Shown here in pieces: positions 32,167-36,544 of a stretch of DNA of 36,544 nucleotides (position 1 is the first letter of the stretch; every line of letters begins with the position of its first letter). Source of the DNA: Clostridia bacterium (GTDB lineage: Bacteria > Bacillota > Clostridia > Christensenellales > Borkfalkiaceae); NCBI GenBank assembly GCA_017462985.1, contig JAFTQB010000023.1, positions 1-36,544 of the forward strand. Reading direction: 5' to 3'. The notes under the pieces are model-generated. The model made no database searches, had not been told where the DNA came from, and saw nothing but the letters and a program-made list of their open reading frames with translations. Both the position numbers and the translations under genes were made by a program.

Positions 32167-34089
32167 ATGGAATACGGTTTTGTAAAAGTAGCGGCGGTTA
32201 GCCCTAAACTTCAATTAGCCGACGTAAAATTTAATACGATGTCGATCGAAGCGGAGATCGCAAAGCAAGCAAAGGAGGGGGTGGAAGTACTCGTATTCCC
32301 CGAGCTTTGCCTTTGCGGCTATACTTGCGGGGATCTGTTTTTACAACCTTTTTTGATAGAAAAATGCAAAGACGCCCTTCGTGAGATCACGCAGTTTACA
32401 AAAGGGATCGATATGCTTATATTCGTCGGCTTGCCCGTTCTTTTCGAGGGTAAGCTGTATAACGCCGCCGCCGCCGTTTTAGACGGCGAGGTGCTTGGAG
32501 TTGTTCCCAAATCGTATTTGCCCAATTACGCGGAATTTTTTGAAAAACGCTATTTTGCGAGCGGCGTAGAAGCAGTAAGCTCGGGGAGTATGCTTTCCCT
32601 TTGGGAAGATCTTTTCGCGCCGTTCGGTACGGGCATTATTTTCGGTATTTCAGGGAAAGAGCATATCAAAATCGGATGTGAAATTTGCGAGGATTTTTGG
32701 GTGGCGAACGCGCCGAGCAATCAACTCGCGGCGGCAGGCGCTACGCTGATCGTCAATCTTTCCGCTTCTACAGAACTTGTGGGGAAAGCGGAATATCGCC
32801 GTACGATGCTGAAAGCGCATACGGGTAAAAATATTTGCGCGTACGTCTATGCAAACCCTGGCGAAGGCGAATCTACTACCGATTGCGTATTTGCCGCGCA
32901 CAATCTTATCGGTGAATACGGAAACGTTATCGACGAGTCTCAGCCGTTTTCGGGCGGCATTGCCGTTGCTGAGATCGATACGGAATTTTTGCTTGCCGAG
33001 CGTAACAAGAAAGGATTCGGCACGCAAAACGCGAGCGTTTTGGAAGTGGAGGTCCGCGATTTTCTTTCCAATGCGAAATTGAATTTAAGAAAACTCGAAC
33101 GGTTACCCTTCGTTACGAAAGAGGAAGATAGTGAAACGGCGCTTTGTATTCAAGCGCACGCTTTGGCTCGCAGAATGTCGCATATCAATGCAAAAACGGC
33201 AGTGATCGGCGTTTCGGGCGGCTTGGATTCCACGCTTGCTCTGCTTGCCACAGTTCGTGCGTTCGAAATTTTGGGCAAAGATAAAAAGGATATCGTCGCG
33301 GTAACGATGCCCGGCTTCGGGACGACGGGAAAAACTTATCAGAACGCCTTAAAAATGATCGAAAGCGTGGGCGCAACCTTGCGCACCGTTCCCATAAAAG
33401 AAAGCGTTTTACAGCATTTTAAAGATATTGGGCACGACGAAACCGTTCGCGACGTTACTTACGAGAACGCGCAAGCGCGTATGCGTACGCTCCTCTTAAT
33501 GGATATCGCCAATCAAACGAACGGACTGGTCGTCGGTACGGGCGATCTGAGCGAATTGGCGCTCGGTTGGTGTACCTACAGCGGCGATCAAATGTCGATG
33601 TATTCGCTCAACGCTTCCATTGCGAAAACGCAAGTAAAGAACCTTGTGGCTTACGAAGCAAGCAGAGCGGAAGGGCAACTCAAAGAAACTCTTTTATCGG
33701 TGGTAAACACGGATATTTCCCCCGAGCTTTTACCGCCCGATACCAAGGGCGAAATTGCGCAAAAAACGGAAGATCTCGTCGGTCCTTACGAATTGCACGA
33801 TTTTTATATCTATCATATCTTGGGCAGATACGCTTCGCCTAAAAAGGTGTTTGCGCTTGCAAAGCACGCGTTTAAAGAAAAGTACGACGATCAAACGCTT
33901 TTGAAGTGGTTGAAGAATTTTTATAAACGGTTTTTCTCGCAACAGTTCAAGCGCTCTTGCAGTCCCGATGGAGTAAAAGTTGGCGAAATCAGCTTTTCTC
34001 CCCGTTCCGATTGGCATATGCCTTCGGACGCGTCGGCTTCGCTTTGGATGGAAGAAGTGGACGAGCTTTTGTCGGCGGCAGGTATTTGA
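32167..34089 (+). CDS. nadE: Glutamine-dependent NAD+ synthetase
   Basis: The ~640-aa two-domain enzyme makes NAD+ from nicotinic acid adenine dinucleotide, taking ammonia from glutamine. The N-terminal nitrilase-type glutaminase has the triad E46 (VFPELCLCG), K115 (VPKSYLPNY) and C174 (CEICEDFW). The C-terminal synthetase has the ATP-binding SGGLDS (350-355) and the GTGDLSELALGWCTY segment. I chose the ATG at 32167, with GGAAAG just upstream, over the TTG at 32155 that lies within that ribosome site. It follows recA by 20 bases and is closed by a terminator. Together with the PncC domain of CinA it links this operon to NAD recycling. Confidence 0.96.
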   Translation: MEYGFVKVAAVSPKLQLADVKFNTMSIEAEIAKQAKEGVEVLVFPELCLCGYTCGDLFLQPFLIEKCKDALREITQFTKGIDMLIFVGLPVLFEGKLYNAAAAVLDGEVLGVVPKSYLPNYAEFFEKRYFASGVEAVSSGSMLSLWEDLFAPFGTGIIFGISGKEHIKIGCEICEDFWVANAPSNQLAAAGATLIVNLSASTELVGKAEYRRTMLKAHTGKNICAYVYANPGEGESTTDCVFAAHNLIGEYGNVIDESQPFSGGIAVAEIDTEFLLAERNKKGFGTQNASVLEVEVRDFLSNAKLNLRKLERLPFVTKEEDSETALCIQAHALARRMSHINAKTAVIGVSGGLDSTLALLATVRAFEILGKDKKDIVAVTMPGFGTTGKTYQNALKMIESVGATLRTVPIKESVLQHFKDIGHDETVRDVTYENAQARMRTLLLMDIANQTNGLVVGTGDLSELALGWCTYSGDQMSMYSLNASIAKTQVKNLVAYEASRAEGQLKETLLSVVNTDISPELLPPDTKGEIAQKTEDLVGPYELHDFYIYHILGRYASPKKVFALAKHAFKEKYDDQTLLKWLKNFYKRFFSQQFKRSCSPDGVKVGEISFSPRSDWHMPSDASASLWMEEVDELLSAAGI

Positions 34090-34096
34090 CGAACGC

Positions 34097-34130
34097 AAAA
34101 AACACGGATTTTCAAAAGTCCGTGTTTTTT
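34097..34130 (+). terminator. Terminator after nadE
   Basis: AAAAAACACGGA (34097-34108) pairs with TCCGTGTTTTTT (34119-34130). It can be extended inward by a G-U and A-T pairs and ends in a T run. It closes the rimO-to-nadE operon. Confidence 0.92.
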
Positions 34131-34174
34131 CTATATTATTTTCATATTCGTCGCAAGTATTTTTTCTCAAACAA

Positions 34175-34203
34175 TTGACATTTTGATTATTTTATTGTAA
34201 AAT
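34175..34203 (+). promoter_or_regulatory. Promoter of rny
   Basis: TTGACA (34175-34180) and TAAAAT (34198-34203) have a 17-bp spacer. The leader is about 88 nt and contains a small imperfect hairpin (about 34228-34248). Confidence 0.88.
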
Positions 34204-34297
34204 AGGGTTAGATAAAAGAATAATCGACGAAAACGGAAGCGTTTCGTTATAAATTATAAGTTTTATCAATTTCAAATTTCAATACAGGAGGCTATTT

Positions 34298-35923
34298 ATG
34301 AACTACTTAACTGCAAGCGTCCTGTTTCTGGCTGGTACCGTTGATTTGGCAACCTATATCATTTCGATGATCGTTGTCGTACTCGTGGCGGTGATCGGTG
34401 CTTTTGTTTTTATTGTTTTATACAAAAAGAGAACGGAAAAAGAAGTCGGCTCTGCAAAACAGCAGGTTGAAAAAATTCTCAATGAAGCAAAAGCCGAGGC
34501 GGAAAGAATTATCGCGCAAGGCCGTGAAGAAAGCAAACGCGCTTTGAAAGAAGCGTTGCTGGAAGCAAAGGAACAGGATTTAAAATTAAGAAACGAATTC
34601 GACCGTGAAACCAAAGAAAAGCGTGCGGAGCTGCAAAGAATGGAGCAGCGCTTAACGCAAAAAGAAGATTCTTTGGATAAAAAGTTGGAGGCGTTGGAGG
34701 CGCAAAAGCAAAATCTTGCCCGTCAAGAGGAAGAAGTCAAGGCGTTGCAGGCAAAACTCAATTCTCAGCACGAATTGATGATCCAAGAACTTGAAAAGGT
34801 CGCTCAGCTTACGAAAGACGAAGCGAGAAAGATCTTGATGGAGGAAATTCTTGATTCCGTTCGCCACGACGTAGCGATCCAAGTGCGCAATATGGAACAA
34901 CAAGCGCGCGACGAAGCGGATATGAACGCGAAGAAGATTATTTCTCTCGCCATTCAAAAATGCGCCGCAGATCAAGCATCGGAACTCACCGTTTCCGTCG
35001 TACCCCTTCCCAACGACGATATGAAAGCCCGTATTATCGGGCGCGAGGGTAGAAATATCCGCGCGTTGGAAAATGCAACGGGTATCGAACTTATCATCGA
35101 CGATACTCCCGAAGTGGTGATCTTGTCGGGTTTTGATCCCGTACGGCGCGAAATCGCGCGGTTATCGCTTGAAAAGTTGATTGCCGACGGTCGTATCCAC
35201 CCTGCAAGAATTGAAGAAACAGTGGACAAAGTTACTCGCGAAATCGATCTGCAAATCAAAGAAGCGGGCGAAGCGGCGGTGTTTGAAGCGGGTATTTTCG
35301 GGTTGCATCCCGAACTGATTAAATTGATCGGCAGATTAAAATTCAGAACGAGCTACGGTCAAAACGTATACAAACATTCCATGGAAGTGGCGATGTTGGC
35401 AGGGCAAATGGCGGCTGAACTCGGTTTGGACGTTACGTTTGCAAAACGCGCGGGATTATTGCACGATATCGGTAAGGCTGTCGACCAAGAACAGGAAGGC
35501 ACGCACATTCAGATCGGCGCAGACCTTGCGAAGAAATATAAGGAAAACGCTAATATTGTCAATGCCATCATGGCGCACCACGGCGACGTGGAGCCTAAGA
35601 CGATCGAAGCCGTGCTCATTCAGGCGGCTGACGCAATCTCGGGCGCTCGCCCTGGCGCAAGACGGGAAACAGGCTCGAATTACGTCAAGCGTTTGGAGAG
35701 ATTGGAATCGATCGCATCCTCGTTCCCCGGCGTAGAAAAGAGCTATGCGATCCAAGCGGGCAGAGAAATCCGCGTTATGGTCAAACCCGATCAAGTGGAC
35801 GACGCGCAAGCTTTGTTCCTTGCGAAAGACATTGCCAAAAAGATCGAAACGGAGCTTGAATATCCCGGTCAGATCAAAGTCAACGTCATTCGTGAATTCC
35901 GTAGCGTAGAATACGCAAAATAA
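34298..35923 (+). CDS. rny: Ribonuclease Y
   Basis: The 541-aa membrane-anchored endoribonuclease starts bulk mRNA decay in many Firmicutes. It has one N-terminal membrane helix (about 18-43), a long charged coiled coil (about 45-200), a KH domain ([14 protein letters not shown]248 onward) and an HD domain with HDIGKAVD (H389, D390) and a later MAHHGDVEP. The start has AGGAGG 7 bases upstream. It is slightly longer than the usual 520 residues because of extra sequence before the helix. It is monocistronic, with its own promoter and a very strong terminator. Confidence 0.97.
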   Translation: MNYLTASVLFLAGTVDLATYIISMIVVVLVAVIGAFVFIVLYKKRTEKEVGSAKQQVEKILNEAKAEAERIIAQGREESKRALKEALLEAKEQDLKLRNEFDRETKEKRAELQRMEQRLTQKEDSLDKKLEALEAQKQNLARQEEEVKALQAKLNSQHELMIQELEKVAQLTKDEARKILMEEILDSVRHDVAIQVRNMEQQARDEADMNAKKIISLAIQKCAADQASELTVSVVPLPNDDMKARIIGREGRNIRALENATGIELIIDDTPEVVILSGFDPVRREIARLSLEKLIADGRIHPARIEETVDKVTREIDLQIKEAGEAAVFEAGIFGLHPELIKLIGRLKFRTSYGQNVYKHSMEVAMLAGQMAAELGLDVTFAKRAGLLHDIGKAVDQEQEGTHIQIGADLAKKYKENANIVNAIMAHHGDVEPKTIEAVLIQAADAISGARPGARRETGSNYVKRLERLESIASSFPGVEKSYAIQAGREIRVMVKPDQVDDAQALFLAKDIAKKIETELEYPGQIKVNVIREFRSVEYAK

Positions 35924-35925
35924 GA

Positions 35926-35979
35926 AAAATGAAACCCGAAATCTATCTGTAAGGGATAGATTTCGGGTTTCATTTTATC
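35926..35979 (+). terminator. Long hairpin terminator after rny
   Basis: A perfect 22-bp inverted repeat (35926-35947 with 35955-35976; core GAAACCCGAAATCTATC) with a 7-nt loop begins two bases after the rny stop. The T-rich right end supports termination. The stem is much longer than the others in the window. Confidence 0.88.
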
Positions 35980-36039
35980 CGTTGTAGATATTCAAAAACG
36001 GAAAAAAGAAAAATTTTTTAAAAAGTACCCTTTTTCGGC

Positions 36040-36068
36040 TTGACTTTCCTTTTGATTTTCAATATAAT
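36040..36068 (+). promoter_or_regulatory. Promoter of tRNA-Thr
   Basis: TTGACT (36040-36045) and TATAAT (36063-36068) have a 17-bp spacer; the start is expected near 36075, about 15 bases before the mature tRNA 5' end. Confidence 0.88.
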
Positions 36069-36089
36069 ATCATAGTAATCAATTGAAAT

Positions 36090-36165
<76 letters not shown>

Positions 36166-36168
36166 AAT

Positions 36169-36211
36169 ACCGACTTTTATGCAAAAATAATGCATAAAAG
36201 TCGGTTTTTTT
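36169..36211 (+). terminator. Terminator after tRNA-Thr
   Basis: ACCGACTTTTATGCA (36169-36183) pairs perfectly with TGCATAAAAGTCGGT (36191-36205), loop 7 nt, followed by Ts to 36211. Confidence 0.92.
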
Positions 36212-36259
36212 GTGTCATTTTTGCATAAATATTCATTCAAAACAGCGTTTTTGGTAGGG

Positions 36260-36295
36260 TTTGGTGAACGATTTGGTGAACGATTTGGTGAATGA
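36260..36295. repeat. Three 12-bp tandem repeats beside the integrase gene
   Basis: TTTGGTGAACGA occurs at 36260-36271 and 36272-36283, with a third copy differing at one base (TTTGGTGAATGA) at 36284-36295. They lie between the tRNA terminator and the integrase stop codon. Short direct repeats here are typical of integrase arm-binding sites. Nothing else is seen in 36212-36304. Confidence 0.75.
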
Positions 36296-36304
36296 TTTTA
36301 AATT

Positions 36305-36544
36305 TTACTTAGACGATTTTATATGGAAATGTACTTTATCCATTTCCTTTTGTAAAAATTCGTCGGAGAAGTGAGTGTACACCCTACCGATCAACCGTTG
36401 AGGTGAGTCTCCCATCCAGATATCTACGATTTCTTGCCGTACATATTCTTGACAAACGGTACAAAAAGTATGTCTAAACGAATAAGGGGTTTTATCCCCA
36501 AATATTTCTTTATACCAATCATAATATATTTTAGGTGTTACGCC
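36305..36544 (-). CDS. Tyrosine recombinase (phage-type integrase), C-terminal fragment
   Basis: The minus strand is open from the window edge to a TAA at 36307-36305, giving 79 residues. The sequence contains YSFRHTFCT (catalytic Arg and box II His), an MGDSPQRLIG segment at the place of the usual LGHS, and VYTHFSDEF with the nucleophilic tyrosine. This is the end of the catalytic domain of a tyrosine site-specific recombinase. The start lies beyond the window. The gene points toward the tRNA-Thr gene 140 bases away, the standard arrangement for an integrative element inserted at a tRNA 3' end. Phage, conjugative element and simple genomic island cannot be told apart here. Confidence 0.88.
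   Translation of the reverse strand, partial: GVTPKIYYDWYKEIFGDKTPYSFRHTFCTVCQEYVRQEIVDIWMGDSPQRLIGRVYTHFSDEFLQKEMDKVHFHIKSSK

Overview
The window is a chromosomal stretch of a low-to-mid GC Bacillota bacterium, probably an uncultured Clostridia-type organism. Three things support this: strong AGGAGG-type ribosome binding sites with several TTG starts, sigma-A promoters with exact 17-bp spacers, and a gene order typical of Firmicutes (division/cell-wall cluster, then ftsK-rimO-pgsA-cinA-recA, then rny). MurE carries the DNPR motif that goes with meso-diaminopimelate, so the peptidoglycan is predicted to be DAP-type. The genus cannot be told from the sequence alone.

Layout. 1-1545: end of tuf, two terminators, and a CPBP-family membrane protease gene with its own promoter. 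1763-6903 (minus): a regulator-plus-polyamine-transporter operon (XRE/cupin regulator, potA, potB, potC, potD) driven by a perfect consensus promoter. The leader holds three copies of an operator-like palindrome, GTTTR-N7-TAAAC. 7206-7469 (minus): rpsT. 7627-8532: murI. 8562-23054: the dcw cluster in three units: mraZ-rsmH-ftsL-ftsI; then, after an inserted reverse-strand HAD phosphatase gene, murE-mraY-murD-ftsW-murA-ftsQ; then ftsA-ftsZ under a separate perfect promoter. murC (23156) and ftsK (24648) follow as separately terminated units. 28043-34089: rimO-pgsA-cinA-recA-nadE. 34298-35923: rny. 36090-36165: tRNA-Thr(GGU). 36305-36544 (minus): the C-terminal end of a tyrosine integrase that runs off the window, so the right edge is probably the start of an element integrated at the tRNA gene.

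How the genes fit together. MurI supplies D-glutamate. MurA, MurC, MurD and MurE build the UDP-MurNAc peptide, and MraY makes lipid I. FtsW (SEDS) and the FtsI-type transpeptidase make septal wall. FtsL/FtsQ-like proteins, FtsA, FtsZ and FtsK form the divisome. murF and murG, usually next to murE and ftsW, are not in the window. Most of the window is conserved housekeeping sequence. The unusual points are regulatory (three pot operators, a possible two-state mraZ leader), architectural (a 104-bp murD/ftsW overlap, a split cluster), protein-level (degenerate FtsA nucleotide motifs, Pro/Gln-rich tails on several division proteins, an extra C-terminal region on PotA, a degraded CinA N-domain) and mobile (the integrase/tRNA junction with 12-bp tandem repeats). 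I found no clear novel multi-gene system.
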